Shown here piece after piece: positions 1 through 13,655 of a stretch of 64,000 nt of DNA. Both the position numbers and the translations under genes were made by a program. This stretch comes from Lutjanus erythropterus (Eukaryota; Chordata; Actinopteri; Lutjaniformes; Lutjanidae). Numbering within the stretch: the first letter of the stretch is position 1; the number at the start of each line of letters is the position of its first letter. Under the pieces are notes generated by a model. That model searched no databases, had not been told where the DNA came from, and saw only the letters and a program-made list of their open reading frames with translations. The DNA is taken from the NCBI GenBank assembly GCA_020091685.1, contig CM034601.1, positions 6,842,429-6,906,428 on the forward strand, read 5' to 3'.

Positions 1-1443
1 GACCAATCAAAAATGTTCAGCGCTGCATGCCTCACTCCTAAGGTTCCTGTACATTTGGTTCCTGTTGCTGTTTGAAAAAGAGTTTCTTCAAAGGTTCCCA
101 GTCCCTTGGGTTAAGTTTCTGTGGTGGAAACAGGGCTTTAGTTCCCACGGCTCTTCAGTTTCTGATACTGACTGGAAAAGTACCTAAAACAACTGAGAGT
201 CGTTTACATTATATCTCTTCGTGGTTACAGTTTTTGAATAAATAATTTAACTGTAATGGATCTTGAAAGTGAAGGCTTCCCAACCCTGTTCATATCAGTG
301 TATGAGTGTATGTGCATGTAGAGAGCAGCTGAAGTGTCGTCAAACGCACATTTCATCTTTGACAAACGCCTATCTGAGGTTTAGATATAAAGGTAGTTTA
401 CTTCATCCCGACTCCTAACCCTTACCACCCTGCAGCCCCACCCCCACCCCCCTTCCCCTGGTACAGCTACAGCTACAAGACTGTGAACTTTATAAAGATT
501 AATTTGTTTTCATTGTATCAATCACATTATTGTCATTTGTGTGTTCTCCCCCCGCACACACCTTTCTGATCCTTCTTCGATAACAGTATTTGCTTTTTAC
601 GCGTCGTTGTTGTTGTTGTTTTATGAATTAAGGCCTTCAGTTCTGTCGTTTTTTCTTTTTTTGTTCTTCTCTGCCAGGTTTGGCGCTCTTAACAGAATGG
701 CATCGTGTTTTTTTTCTTCTTTTTTTTTTTTTAAAGAATGATTTCAGATCCTTTTTGTTGTGTTCTGAGGCTGTGAAAAAAGACTGAGGAGACACAAATA
801 GTTTGAGATTACAAGTAAAACTCTCGCGCAGGGAATAGGGGAGCTTTTCTGAGTGTGTGTTTTTTGCGCGTGTTGTTTGTTTGTGTGCGCGTGTGTCTGT
901 GGGTGAGTGTGCATGTTTTGAGACAAACACATAATCAGAATTTAGGATTTTTATGAGTGTGTGTTCCGGGCACTTGTTCTTTTACCTCTTGCCCGTTGAG
1001 CCTTAATAACTGAAGTCAATCTGTAAGGGCGAATCCAGAACCACTGACAGAGGACGTTTGGTCGAACATTGACTGTGAGTCTCCATTTTTTTAAAGCATA
1101 ACACTGTTTGTCCACGAGAACTTGATCTCTGCAGCATTGGCTTGTTTCTCCTTATTGCTTTATGTGGATGTCCTATCTTGTTAGACAACAAGAAGTTTAA
1201 GGTGCTCGGTGTCAAACTTATTAAAATTCACATTTCAGTGTGGAGACACAATTGTGAGTGTTGTTGGGCGGCCCATCAATCCTTGCAAATTTATATTCAG
1301 TGCTTCAACTACTTGGGCAGTTAGCAAGAAATCTGCTGCATTGCTTTTTTTTTTAGCACAGAGTGTGAAGAGGGCGCTCCAGAGCAAGCAAAGTAAAACA
1401 AAAGTTAAGGGTTCACATTTATCTGATGATAGAAAATGTGGTC

Positions 1444-2209
1444 TAAAAAGGGATAGTTTGGAACTGGGGTTGCATGAGGTTCTTATCCACAGTCGGTCCA
1501 TTACCTATAATAGATAGTATAATATATAGAGAAGCAGGGGGAGTACTGGTGCAGGAAGTTAAGCAATGTACTGCTGTGGACAGGGTCAGCAGTGAAATAT
1601 TTAGGTGTACGCTATATTTAGAACATTTTCACCACTTTACCTTGCTTTCAGACAGCCTTTTCCAGTGGGGAAACTGCTGTAATAAAAGCCAAATATTGCT
1701 CTCTCCAAATCAACCAAACTCCATAGGCGAAAAAAGTAATTTTACCGTGCAGAACACAGGAGTTGCTGATCTGCAGCTGCCTCGATTGGTTAGGTTATTT
1801 GTTTTATTGTGTGACTCTGGTGTTTTAAAGAGTTAGATGTGATTCACCAAAGTCACACAATAACAGAAAAATCTAACCAATTGTGGCAGCAGTAGACCAG
1901 CAAACTTGCGTGTTCTCTAAGGTAAAATTACTGTTTTGCCCATGGGCTTTGGTTAGTTTGGAGACAGCAACATCATCAGAAAAGGCTTTTCTGACAACAA
2001 AGTATAGCTGTGAAAATATTCTAAATATAGTGTGCACTTAAACTAGATTTTTTTAGGTGGCTGAAATACATTTTGCTGCTGACCCTGTACACCACAGTAC
2101 ATTGCTTAGCTTCTGTGCCCGTACTTCTGTCTGCTTCTCAAAATTAGGGGTGTGCTGACTAAATATCTCATACAACCTCACTTCAAAAAAACCTGGACTA
2201 TCCCTTTAA
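1444..2209. mobile_element. TTAA-type palindromic MITE, copy 1
   Basis: The ends are inverted (AAAGGGATAGTTTGG at left, CTGGACTATCCCTTTAA at right). Inner arms also pair: AGCAATGTACTGCTGTGG near 1563 is inverted near 2090. About 765 bp. The same family recurs at 3008, 16098 and 46003. TTAA at the ends suggests a piggyBac- or Kolobok-type target. It has no coding capacity. Confidence 0.7.
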
Positions 2210-3007
2210 CTTTTTTTGTGGCATTGACATTCATGCACATTTGAATTTGAATTTGGAACAGCAGAAAGCACCACGAACACCTCCTTTTGCACTGGTTTCA
2301 TGACCTTACAACAACCATAGAGCAGCAGGACGAGGAACCAACATGGCTGCCCCTGAAAGTCACAGTGGCCAGGCCGTCTGTCTGTCAGTGGTTCTGGGAG
2401 AAACCAGGCACTGTGTCGGGCTGTCAGGGTCCGTAGTGCCTGCGGTTTAAACCATGGGGAAACTTAAACGCTCTCCTCACTAGCATTTCTATCCAGGGGT
2501 GGGGGTCAATTCTCTTTCAGAGGAGTTTCTTTTTCTCCCGATTAATCCTAACAGAGAATCTTGTTTCTGTATGCCTTTTCCTTTAAGTTTCTTGATGTAA
2601 ATCTCCTAATATCTGTGCCGAGCTCTAAATCTAATCGGCACATTTTTCAAACTAGCTGGAACAGAATTGACCCCCTCTAACCCTGCCCTCTAACCCACGG
2701 TGTCCATGTCTTAAGTGGGCTGTTTCTCAGCTCCCATTCTGGACTGAACTTGATTATGCAACATAACGCAGACCTCGCTCCAAGCGCTGTTCTGAACTCA
2801 GTAGTAGAGCACTAGCTGGTAGTCGCACTGCTGATATGCAGCTCACATAGGTTGTAACAAGAACCTTAAAGGGAGGTCAGGATGTGTAGAAGCCTGTGCT
2901 GCTGATCACAGAATAAAGCAGACTCTGAAACCGCTTTCAGAATAGACGACGAGAGTTGGGACTGAAGCAGAAACACAGACGGGAACTCAGACTTGTGTAG
3001 TGATGTC

Positions 3008-3827
3008 TTAAAGGGAAGGTTTGGGTTATGTGATGTAGGGTTATATGAGGTACTTATTGATAGTCAGGGTATTCGCTACAGTAGTTAGTGGACCCCCAGT
3101 TTGGAGAAGCAGAGAGGAGTACAAGCATGGAAGCTAAGCAATGAACCGCTGTGGACAGGGTCAGCAACAAAATGTTCAAGGCCCACATAAAAAAAGAACA
3201 AAAAATTCAATCTCACTTTATGTGTACACTATATTTAGAATATTTTCACCGCTTCTATAAGCCAAATATCACTCCCTCCAAACCAACCAAACTCCACTGA
3301 CAAAAACAGTTATTTTCCTTTGCAGAACACAGGGGTCGCTGGTCTACTGCTGCTTTGATCTGTCAGTTATTATGGGACTTTGATGATTCAAAAGAACACT
3401 TTGGATTCACCAAAGTCACACAACTGCGCAAGCTAACTAAAAGATCAAGGCAGCGGTAGCCCAGCGACTCCTGTCTTCTGTGAGGTAAAATTGCTGATTT
3501 TGCCTATGGAGTTTGGTTGGGTTGCAGAGAGTGATATTTGGCTTCTAGAACAGCTGTCTGACAGCAAAGTAAAGCAGTGAAAGTATTTTACATATAGCTT
3601 ACACTTAAACTGAGATTGATTTCTTTGGGTGGACCTTTATAAGTGGCTAAAATAGCTTTTGTTGCTGGCCCTGTCCACAGCAGTTCACTGCTTAGCTTCC
3701 ATGCTGGTGCTCCTTTCAGCGTCTCCAAACCAGGGCGTAATTACCGCCATCTACTGTAGCCAACAGACGCACTGTCAACAAGTACCTCATACAGCCCCAC
3801 ATCAAATAATCTGAGTTATCAGCTTAA
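3008..3827. mobile_element. TTAA-type palindromic MITE, copy 2
   Basis: Bounded by TTAA at 3008-3011 and 3824-3827. It shares with copy 1 the internal block GCTGTGGACAGGGTCAGCA and its inverted partner CTGGCCCTGTCCACAGCAG near 3668-3686. About 820 bp and diverged, so old. Non-coding. Confidence 0.7.
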
Positions 3828-4793
3828 ACAAGTGGCTGAGTACGTGATCAATAGAACTTGCTTTTCACAGTCCTGAAGTGTCCCCTTTACAAACAAAAAA
3901 GGCAAGACACATTTTGCTTTTGCGACGCTGTTCTCGTTAGCCATTCGGAGTTACTGTTGTTGTTGTCATTTCAAAAGCTAGTAAACGAGAGCAAAATGTT
4001 AAACACCTGACTTTTCATATGATAATGGACGTGCAGGCTTCCTATGAGCTGAGTACATGCCATGAACAGGGCAGATTGTTGTTTGGTCTGCACACTGCAA
4101 AAAAAAAAAAAAAAAAAGTATCCGTCGTAGAAAAGTCACTGAATCTGGTTTTGGATTTTGAAATCTTATTTTTTTAAAATAGGATCAGCCTTTGTTGAAG
4201 GATATTGTCGCTCGTGCAAAATGTGTAAAATTGTTTCACTTTATTGCTTTTTTAAAACTGAAACATTATTAAGAATCAGAACTAAATTCAGTCACTTGTT
4301 CGGAGGGATTTTCATCTTTTTTGCAGTGCAGCGCAGAGCAATGCAATGTTCCCACTCCTCTTAACATCCCCTTCTGCTTCAACTAAAAAAAAAAACATAG
4401 TTACTAAGCACATCTTTCTAGAAGAGTATATGCATTTGATTGCAATTTTCTTTCTTTTGTAAACTGTTGATAAAGACATTAAGGACAATGACAAATAATT
4501 AAGATAAATCCATGTACATAAATGTATATAATCAAAAAGTGCAGAGTAAATGTAACGGGTGAATTTCTATTTTTAACACTGACTAGATAATGTGAAAAAA
4601 TCTTTTTTTTTTCTTCTTCCTCTGTTGGTTTGATGATGTTTCATCATGTGTTTCTTTTTTTTTTCAAATCTAATAATACATTTGTTTCGTAGTTTCTTAA
4701 AAAAGAAAATTGGTCCCACTTGTGTTGTGCACACTTGTTGCATGGAGAGTAGCCTTCTTGTTTTCTTATAGTGACGTTGGTGAGCATGTCCGT

Positions 4794-4830
4794 ATGTGTG
4801 TGTGTGTGTGTGCGTGTGTGCGTGTGTGTG
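4794..4830. repeat. GT microsatellite with GC interruptions
   Basis: GT run broken twice by TGCG. Confidence 0.85.
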
Positions 4831-6309
4831 AGAGAGACGGTGGGTTTCCCTTAACATTCGATCACCTGAGGGGAAAAAAAAATATTGAAAATGTTGAAAA
4901 AATATTAATTAGGGATCCATTTATTATGATAGAGCTTGATATTTCTGCACTGGACCTCATTTAAAAAAGTCTAACAGTCCGTGAAATGTGAGATTTAATT
5001 TGTTTGGGGTCAGAAAACATTTTTTATACTCAAGCTCCAGAATATTTCAAGTTAGACGGGGCTAAAAAAACAAACAAACAAACTGTTTTTGGTTATTTTG
5101 GGTACAAGGGCATTGATTTGATTGCCGGTTTTCTCAAGACTCATAGTAACAGAAGCAGTAGATACAAACATATCCAACCTGTTATACACCAGTCGCCTGT
5201 AGAAACCCAGTTTGCCAATTTATTACAGCAAAGCTTCACAGATACAAAATAGACAATTAAAATATGCTGATGTATTTTCTCCCATTTGAAGAAGTAAAAT
5301 TTAAGCATAGAAATCCAAATCATTCATTTGTACTTGGTTGATAATTTGCTCAGGTGCTACATGCTAAAATGTTAGCATACTGGCAATCCAAAATAAATAG
5401 TTTTTTTTTTTAAATAATCAGTTTAGTTTAAAAAACTTTTTATTTTTTGTTAGCTTCCAGCAAGAACTTATCACTTAAGACTGACTGCATAGATGTCGCT
5501 AAGGCTTTCGTCATTGAATGCAAACAAAAATACCCATTTCGCTCAGAAAAACCAAGACTACCTTTCAGCTTTTTTTAAAAGACTGATGAAAAATGTCCTC
5601 TCTCATAAAACCTTTTGTTAATGAAGCTTATTGAGAAGAAAGCTGTCAGGAAAGGTGGCAGAACTTGAGCTCTTCGAAGACTTGGTGTATAACTTTTAGC
5701 AAAGGCACAGGATTGATTATAAAATAGTGTAAATGCTCAGGTCCCATGTTCCTATTAATATATAAAAAAACATCCTTTACATCTGGTGGTATTTAGCTGT
5801 GGCAATAGTTTTGACTTTTTTTTCGTCAAGGCTTTGTGAAATCTGAAATCTCTGCTTACAACCCAGTACAATGGAGGTAAAAAAAAATATTCTGGACAAT
5901 CCTCAGAACTCACTGAACAGTTTCAGAGATTTGATGAAATAATCTTAACTCAAAGTCCACTCACTTGCTTTTGCAGCGGATGGAGTTTGCTCGGTTGTCA
6001 CGGCGACCGTTCAGTTGTCACGATAACATCTACGTATGGAACTTTGGTCGTGTGATAACAGGAGGTTGTAGATGTAGGGGGAGGAGGAGGAGGTTATAAC
6101 CTCTGCCTCTGTTTAAAGATGGTCTTTGGACGCCTCGACGTTTCTCCAGTTCTGATCTGAGGTGTCGCTTGAAATCCGATCCAAAAACTTTTTGGACTAT
6201 CTTGTAAAGCTACAATTCGTAAGGTCAAGAATGAACTTTCCTTCTCAGTTTTCACTGAGATTTTTTTCTGTATAAAATCTCAAAACAGTGACATCTGAGG
6301 ATTAACCAG

Positions 6310-7520
6310 AAAATACCACAAAAGCAAGTCCATTCACCTCCAGCGTATTGTACGGAAGCCCTGAGAGGCAAAAAAAAAAGTGATCTAAATTGTTTTCCCT
6401 CCTGTTTTTGATTTAAGAACAGGCGAACTATGGGTTTTGCCAGGATAATTTTTATAAGTTACCATTTTTCATCTGTGAAAACAAGTGAAAAAAAAGGTTT
6501 TGGTAGGTGGAATTTGTTTTGTTCGTGTTTTCAGGATAATTTTTGTTACCGTTTGTTTTTTTAATTGTCATTCCAGCCACAAGAGGCCGAAGTGCACCAC
6601 TACTCCGTGTTCTTAAAAGCTAAACAGATTCATGATTTCCTCAAGCCAAGTTTTAATTCTTCTTTTCTCTTCCGTGTTTATGACTTAAAACTTAAAAGTT
6701 CTGCCAGTTTTTGTTTGTTGTTGTAATACTCATTTTGTCCACAAGAGGATGGAGTTCACCACTACCCAATAACCTGCTGTATCTGCTTTGTGTTTAGAGC
6801 GCATGGAAAAATTCAAAGGAGCTCAGGCAGGCTGCAGGGACACCGCAGGAGTGCAAGACCAGTAATTAAGACCAGTAATTAAACAGTGACAAATCCTACA
6901 CTGTACATTTATAACTTTCAATTGTTGTTAAAGTTAAGCCTGTTATACCCAAAACAAAAGCCCACTGATCTGAAAATACACACTCACTTCTCAGTTTAAC
7001 CGTTACACACATCTACTCCTTCTAAAAGATTATTGACATTTTCTTTCTGCTCAGAAAATAGACACAGTCGGCATTAATTTTAACTCTAATTAACGTGAGA
7101 CAGGCAAACAATAATCTAAGTTATGGGCCAGAATAGAAATTTCAAAGGAGTGTTGAAGTGAGCATTTCAACACCTAATGGTCGTTTTGTGATTATTACAG
7201 TAAATATATTACAGATTTCTCCTTTAAAACTCACTTGGAAGAAGACTTGAATGTTCTTAGTCTTATTTAGAACATGGGGTGCTGGTGCACTTCAGCCTCT
7301 TGTGGCCAAAATTAGTATTACAACAACGAACACACAACACAATTTTCAAATGCCAAAACTTTTTTTTCACCTGTTTTCATAATGAAAAAAAGTAGCTTCT
7401 AAATCAATCCTGGCAATACTTTTTTCCCCAGTTTCACTTGCTTTTCTGGGCTTCTGTAGAACTGTGATGGAAGCAGAAATCTCAGAGATGTACAGCTCAG
7501 ATTCCACTAGAGGTAAATGA
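6310..7520. repeat. Inverted-repeat (foldback) element with arms of about 170 bp or more
   Basis: The left arm contains GTGAAAACAAGTGAAAAAAA, GTTTTGGT and CCACAAGAGGCCGAAGTGCA (about 6473-6600). The right arm contains the same blocks inverted (TGCACTTCAGCCTCTTGTGG at about 7287-7306, CACCTGTTTTCATAATG at about 7369). A third partial copy (GTTGTAATACTCATTTTG, CCACAAGAGGATGGAGTTCA) lies at 6719-6760. The outer limits are approximate. Probably a decayed palindromic transposon. Confidence 0.55.
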
Positions 7521-8363
7521 GAAAACATGCTTTTTTTCTCAAAGTTTAGGTGAAGGAGCCCCTCAAAATGTTCGTATTTAGTTAGATGGATCCCAAATCC
7601 CTTTAATTCTAGAAACTTTTATCCCACGTAGCACATGTATGTGTCGTTATGTATCTGAAATTAATACTGATCCATCGTTTTACAAGCACATTGATCAGCT
7701 CTGGTGACCGTTACAGCAGTGAATTTGGTGTTTTAGAGACAAACGCACACCGAAGCCTGCAGCGTCACGTCCCAGAGCGTGTTGACGATGACCCAGACAA
7801 AGTCTTATCGCCGGTGTTGGACTTGTGTTGCAGGGAGACTGATGCATGTGTTCGTGTTTTTCCCGCTTCCTGTTGGTTTTTTGCGGTTTGTGCGAAGCTT
7901 GTTTTCCCCTCGGTATTTCTTCTAAAATCTTCTGTTGGTGTACAAAGCAGGAATGTTCATCTTGTGAACAGGCAGTGAAACATTTGAAATGATTTTATCC
8001 CCACTGAGACCTTGACAGGATAGAGTTCATGTCTGACGGTGACGTCACTGACTGTGTCCGTCTGTGTGCCTCGACTCACCACGAATCACTTCCTCTTCAA
8101 ATCAGAAACTTTAGGTATTTTCTATTGAATGCAGTAACTTATGGGCCAGTACTATATTTACTCAGTGCAATGCAGTTATCATTATAATAATACAACTATT
8201 AATAATATTTTTTTTCTTTTTTTTTGTATTTGTACAGAACAAATGTGTAAAGATCAGTGAGGAAAACGTGAGCTTTTTGATACTGTGACTCATGGTGTTT
8301 AAAAGTCAGTTTCTCCCTGTACAGTTGTGATTATTTCCCCCTTCCTCCCTTCTTCTTTTATAG

Positions 8364-8369
8364 AATAAA
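8364..8369 (+). terminator. Poly(A) signal AATAAA on the plus strand
   Basis: TATAGAATAAAAAATG is followed 25-40 nt later by GTGTCTCTGTGTTG, a typical GU-rich downstream element. It marks a likely 3' end of a plus-strand transcript converging on klf5. Confidence 0.5.
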
Positions 8370-8603
8370 AAATGTTTTTGGTGCAATTTAACTCCTGGTG
8401 TCTCTGTGTTGTTTATTATATTTAGGTGATATGCCTATCAGGAATCGATTGCTTCATTAGTGTGAAGAGATCAATAGAAAAATCATAATTAAGCTACTAC
8501 AAGGAGTTTTCAATAATAAATGAATATAAATATATTCATTTATTTTTCAAAAATGTGAATAAGTCACTTTTAAGACACTTTTCTTTAACATTTAAAGACG
8601 ACT

Positions 8604-8909
8604 AGAGCTGCAATGATTAATCGTATAATCGATTATTAAATTTATCATCAAATATTTTGATAATCAATTAATTAACTTGAGTAACATTTTAAGAAAATTA
8701 AGTCAAAATTCTGATTCCAGCTTCTTAAATTTGATTTATAATTATTATTATTTAGTTCCAAACGAAATGACATTTGTGGTCAGTCTGAGCTTTAGGACAC
8801 ACTGATCAACATTTTTCACAATTTTTTGACATTTTATAGATGAGACATTTAATCAACAAAATAATCAATGGATTAAACAACTATGAAAATAATCTGTAGT
8901 TACAGCCCC
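8604..8909. mobile_element. hAT-like MITE (GCTGCAAC family)
   Basis: Starts AGAGCTGCAATGATTAATCG and ends CTGTAGTTACAGCCCCT. The inside carries the ATAATCAATTAATTAACTTG block. It lies just after the putative plus-strand poly(A) site. Confidence 0.6.
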
Positions 8910-9329
8910 TGAGCCAACAGACATACAAGTGGCTCTCTAGCCATGTTTACACTCACCTGTTTAGTTATGAGGAACTTGGTGAAGTTTGTGAAACACTGTC
9001 CACAATAAATTCTTAATTATTTATACATTATATGTTGTTATTTTTTCATTCTTATAAAAAACACTGTGTGCATTTGTTCCAACATGTTGGCTACTAATGT
9101 CGGGCCACTAGTTTCACAATGTGAAAAAATGTTTTAACTTTGAAACTATAGGAGGAATTTAACAGGAAATTTAAAACCAGTACAGGTGAAGTCATGAGAT
9201 GACACACTCATAATTTATTTTTTACATCGTTAATAATATCACATTCTGGGCTGAAGGTGAATCACGTGGGAAACACTCACAGAGAGTCAGTGTGATCTGA
9301 CAGAAAACACCTGCAAGTTGAGATCTTGT

Positions 9330-9343
9330 CCACAAGAGGGCGC
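9330..9343 (+). promoter_or_regulatory. CTCF-like motif
   Basis: CCACAAGAGGGCGC fits the CTCF core CCASYAGRKGGCRS at almost every position. It lies about 1 kb beyond the plus-strand poly(A) site. Confidence 0.4.
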
Positions 9344-9923
9344 AATGGCACAGATCATGGGAAGACAACTGAGGGAATCCCACCAGCAAGGAAAAAGCCA
9401 GCAACGGTCAACTGAGGTAGAGGAGGCGGTATTTCAATTAAAGGTATTGGAAAATACATATTTAATTATTTGGACTATTCTGAAATTTTAATTTATTGCT
9501 TTTATTTGTAAAACATCACGCAGATAAATACTTTAAATGGGAGCCTTTTGGGGTGCGAATCTCTCCTACTCTGGTCAGGTTCAGACCCATATGAAGGCAC
9601 ATATCAGTCTGTATAGATGGTATTTTTGTAATCTCAAATTACTAATTGTATTTTACATTTACACGATGAGCAAGTATTTGTAATTTGCAACGAGATACTT
9701 TTGATGTATTTGTGCCAACTTCTGGTTACAGGTGTTATAAGAAGCAGCTCATTTAAAATGTGAATTACTCCCTTTAAAAATGACTGACTAACCTTTTCTT
9801 AACTAGCTCAGTTCAAACAGGATCCTTCATTTGCAAAAAGAGGGAGAACACCGAGATCAAACTAGGTTAATAAATAAAAAACTTACAGAATAAAGTGCAC
9901 GAACAAAGTCATAAAAATGTCTT

Positions 9924-9927
<4 letters not shown>

Positions 9928-9954
<27 letters not shown>
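9928..9954. repeat. GT microsatellite
   Basis: Pure GT run of about 13 units. Confidence 0.9.
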
Positions 9955-10860
9955 TGGCTTTGCCGTTTGCTCTAAATGGGTTTATTGGCCTCATGCAGTC
10001 ATGATCAGGCCAATCATTAACACACACAGCGTCAGACGTTGGATTCATACAGATGGAGACGGAGACAGACACACACCATATGAATGCAATAAATAATAAA
10101 ATTCAGTGATTTGGCTGCCTGCACGACGACGTTAGATCACTTTTATGAATCATACCAGTTCACTGCCACAGTGAACAGTCAGGCTCTTTTCGGCCTTTAA
10201 AAACTGCCCGTATAGTTTCAGCAGAGAAAGTTTTCCTCCACGCAGACCAGATCACTGATCTGCAACAAAGCTGAGATCCTTAAATGTTTGTGTATAGTAG
10301 GTTTCATATTTTGTTTTTGCTTTTTTATTCCATTCTCCTGGTCATTTTAATAGATAAAAATCAATGTGTTTTAATGATACAATGCTTCAGGACGCACTGT
10401 TGTAAGCAGACAGATATAATTAACACGTGTTTTATCGGACACCAACTCTAGCTTTATCACAATAGTTGTGCTTGTGCAATCGCTAATGACAACCCCTACA
10501 AACACAAACTGTGTGACTCAGTGAACTTTATCGCAAATTACTGCTGTTCAGACCAGTTTCAAACCACCCACGGGTTCACAGACAAAACGTGTCAGGTAAG
10601 TGAATTAAAATGTGATTTTTGCAGTTTTAAGGTTCGACACTGTGGTTTGAACATGACTGAGACAAGCCTCAAAGATGCTAGATGTAACATTAACCACCTT
10701 CAGCCCCATTTTTAGGCCTATTTTTTTTTATTGAATTTGAATTTATTGCATTTGGGCCTGAAAAAAAAAAACATGCCAGATTAGCTGCACCTGTTTGCCT
10801 TGTTACTATGAATGCAGAGACAGCTATCACTACATCACTGGGCTGCACATAACATTTACT

Positions 10861-11104
10861 TTCATCACCGATTCATAAATTAGTTGTTTGATTTATAAAA
10901 TGTCAGAAAATGGTGAGATGACATTGTCAAATTACTTGTTTTGTTTACAACCCAAAGAAATTCAGTTTACTGTCATTTAGAATTCAAGGAACCAGAAAAC
11001 CTTTACATTAAATAATCTAGAACCAGTGATTTTTGACCTTTATTAAAAAAAAAACAATGATTCAAAGCAATTAATCGATTATCAAAATAGTTGCGGATTA
11101 ACTT
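10861..11104. mobile_element. hAT-like MITE (GCTGCAAC family), both ends lost
   Basis: Contains ATAAAATGTCAGAAAATGGT, ACAACCCAAAGAAATTCAGT and TTAATCGATTATCAAAATAG in family order, without the terminal repeats. Confidence 0.55.
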
Positions 11105-12914
11105 AATGTAACTTATGTTTTTGGATACAAGACCTAAAGTATTTACATTGGAAGTCACATTAAATCAGGAATATGTTCTTTTAGCCTAATATTAACTGAC
11201 AATACACTTGTGACTTCAAAGCATCATGCTGCTTTATGCCCAAATATATTTTCATATCCTCATACTGTACTTTTCATCTCTTTTTTTAATTTTTATTTCA
11301 ACAAAACTAAGTTTTAATAACTAAGCCTCCACCATCTTGACTGGGGCGGACCGAACAATAAGAAACAGAATATTTTATAAATAGAAAGATGCTAATGAAA
11401 GATATAAAAACATCCTTAATCATAAATGTGAATCCAACAACCCCTGTACAACAACATCATGGGCACTGAGCCCACAGGTTTACAAACTTCCTGTTATAAG
11501 TTGCACATCCTGTCTTAGCTGTTTGGTAACCATGGTAACAAGAGTTAGGGCCTGATTCACAGAGCAACCCACTAACCCTAACCCTAATTTAAGATGGGAC
11601 AAGTGTATTACACAAGCCTCCTAACTTCCCAAAATCTTGAATTAACTGTCCTTAGTATAACTGTCTTAAATTGGCCTAATTTTCACTTTTCTACCTGTAG
11701 TAGTAGCTAACTTGCTAATTAGCTAACAGTCCTGTACACTAACAGTAGTTAACAGTAGTGTTTGCTAACAGTTGCTAACGATAGTGTTAGCTAGCTAACT
11801 TGTTTAATCTGTACGGCTGCTTATTCCTTTTGAGTTGCGTTTTCCCAGAATGAACATCACTGGATTTTCTCTACAGATGTTACCAAAGTCTCTTAATTAT
11901 CTGTATTGTATTTTGTGTTTCAGCGATTTTAAAAGAAACGGACGTTTAGCTCAGCAAGATGTGAAATGTGGGTTAGTTGCTAGGTAACAGACATCAGATG
12001 TCGGATTGAGTATTTATCAATGCTATCTTAGACTCTTCCTATCTTAATTTAAAAAGTTTAAGAGGTTTCGGTGGTATGGATAAAACGGGCAGTAAATTCA
12101 ATTTATAGAGACAGATTTTGCAGCCTGTACATACCGCTGATTATCAACTAGGCCTATAAATATACAACAATCTCCCCATGTATAGCCTTACGAGAGCTAA
12201 CAACAATGAGATGGATGAACAATAAACTTTACAACTGTTGCAGCCACAAACACACACAAAGCAGAGAGAGTTTCAGTTTTTTACACAACGTGTAAACGCC
12301 ATGTTGCTAGGCAACACAGCGGTTTTTACTCACCTGTCTGAACGTCATGTCGTGAGTCATGTGCACCGCGAAGTCCTCAACTGTCTGCTCCATGAGTCTC
12401 AGTAAATGCTACAACCAGTCCTCTCCGTATCTCTGTCCCAGTATAACCAGTCCTCTCCGCATCTCTGTCCCAGTTTGTACCAGTACCAGACAGGAACATC
12501 AGAAAAGTCCTCACACGCCTCACTGACGGTAGAAGTTCATAAACTGTGTGGTAAACGTAGAAATCACCGCAGGAGGATCCACTGTGGGCATTTCAACATT
12601 TAGCATTTAGTCAGACCAGCATGCACCTGTTGGTCAGTCACACAATTATGGGTACGTTTGATTTGTGTCACTTAGCGCGCTCGCCGGGTGGTGCATTGAT
12701 TATTTATTTATTTTTATTTTTTTTTACCAAATACTAACAAGCAACTTCGAGAAGCAGAAATGTCGTTTTCCATCACATTATTTGTACTTTTCAGAATAAT
12801 CAGAATCGGGCGTGTTCCTGTTTTTTAAGAAGATTGAAGCCTATGGACGTTTTATCCACGACATACAACAATCAAGGACATATGTGAGTGTAAGTCATGC
12901 TGAAAGAGCAGAGA

Positions 12915-13400
12915 TCTATCTATCTATTCAACATTTAAGAACTGTATTGTCATTGTGTAGGCACAACTAACTTACAGCTCCTCAAATGGTGCTTGTATTC
13001 ACACATATTTACATACTCAAGATTCACACATGTACAAACAATAAATGGTACAAAAATTAGCAATAATTAACAATAAAGATATACTAAAATATCTAGCAAT
13101 TACAGTGACAGTACAAAATATAGCAGTCTAAAGTATGTAAGCACAAAAATAAGAAATGTAAAGCATAGAAATACAATTAACCCTTGAAAAATACAATAAA
13201 AACACAAGTCAATACTTGTAGTACAATAGTGCTGTGTACTAGTGAGGAGCTAAACATTAAGCAGCAAAAAATGCTGAACAAATGAAAATGAACTTATACG
13301 TCAAGCACCGCAAAACCTGAATGCAACATATAAAATGAAATACGGTGCAAGTCAGTGGTAAAGAATAAAAATTAAAAAGAAAACTTATTTTATTTTATTT
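12915..13400 (+). mobile_element. Possible LINE/SINE 3' tail remnant
   Basis: AAGAACTGTATTGTCATTGT, then GTAGGCACAACTAACTTACA and a long A-rich stretch with repeated TACAA/ACAATA words, resembles retroposon 3' ends in fish. No coding motif is seen. Weak assignment. Confidence 0.3.
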
Positions 13401-13641
13401 TTTATTTTTTTAAATAAGTTTCCAAAAGTCAGAGACTCTGAGAGGGAGTGCCAGTTTTACAAAGCGTCAGTCAGGCACTGAGGGTTAATGAGGAGAGTGC
13501 ATCCCAGGCTACATCTGGAAATATGTCACTTCTTATTTCTGCATGATTGGGCTTTTTGTTACCTCAAGGCAGATAATGAGGAGGCGCGCCCACCGGCAAA
13601 TTTAATTAATCTTTTACTTTTCTTTTGAGGGTGATCAGTGC

Positions 13642-13655
13642 CCACTAGATGGTGA
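13642..13655 (+). promoter_or_regulatory. CTCF-like motif
   Basis: CCACTAGATGGTGA fits the CTCF core with one change (GGT for GGC). Same orientation as the sites at 9330 and 13902. Confidence 0.3.

Larger units (their letters stand above)
1..8390 (+). other. Putative klf12 3' UTR or 3' flank (synteny inference)
   Basis: No convincing coding exon is visible in these 8.4 kb on either strand. The stretch ends in a good plus-strand poly(A) signal (8364-8369) with GT-rich sequence after it. In human the order is PIBF1-KLF5-KLF12, with KLF5 and KLF12 convergent and KLF12 carrying a very long 3' UTR, so a plus-strand klf12 3' end is expected here. Two TTAA MITEs (1444-2209, 3008-3827) and an inverted-repeat element (6310-7520) lie inside, which weakens a single-UTR reading: the UTR may begin after them, or the region may be partly intergenic. 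Identity is not shown by sequence. Confidence 0.3.

Noticed and set aside
1474-1836. Plus-strand open frame of 120 codons
   Set aside because: It lies inside a palindromic MITE shared by three other non-coding copies.
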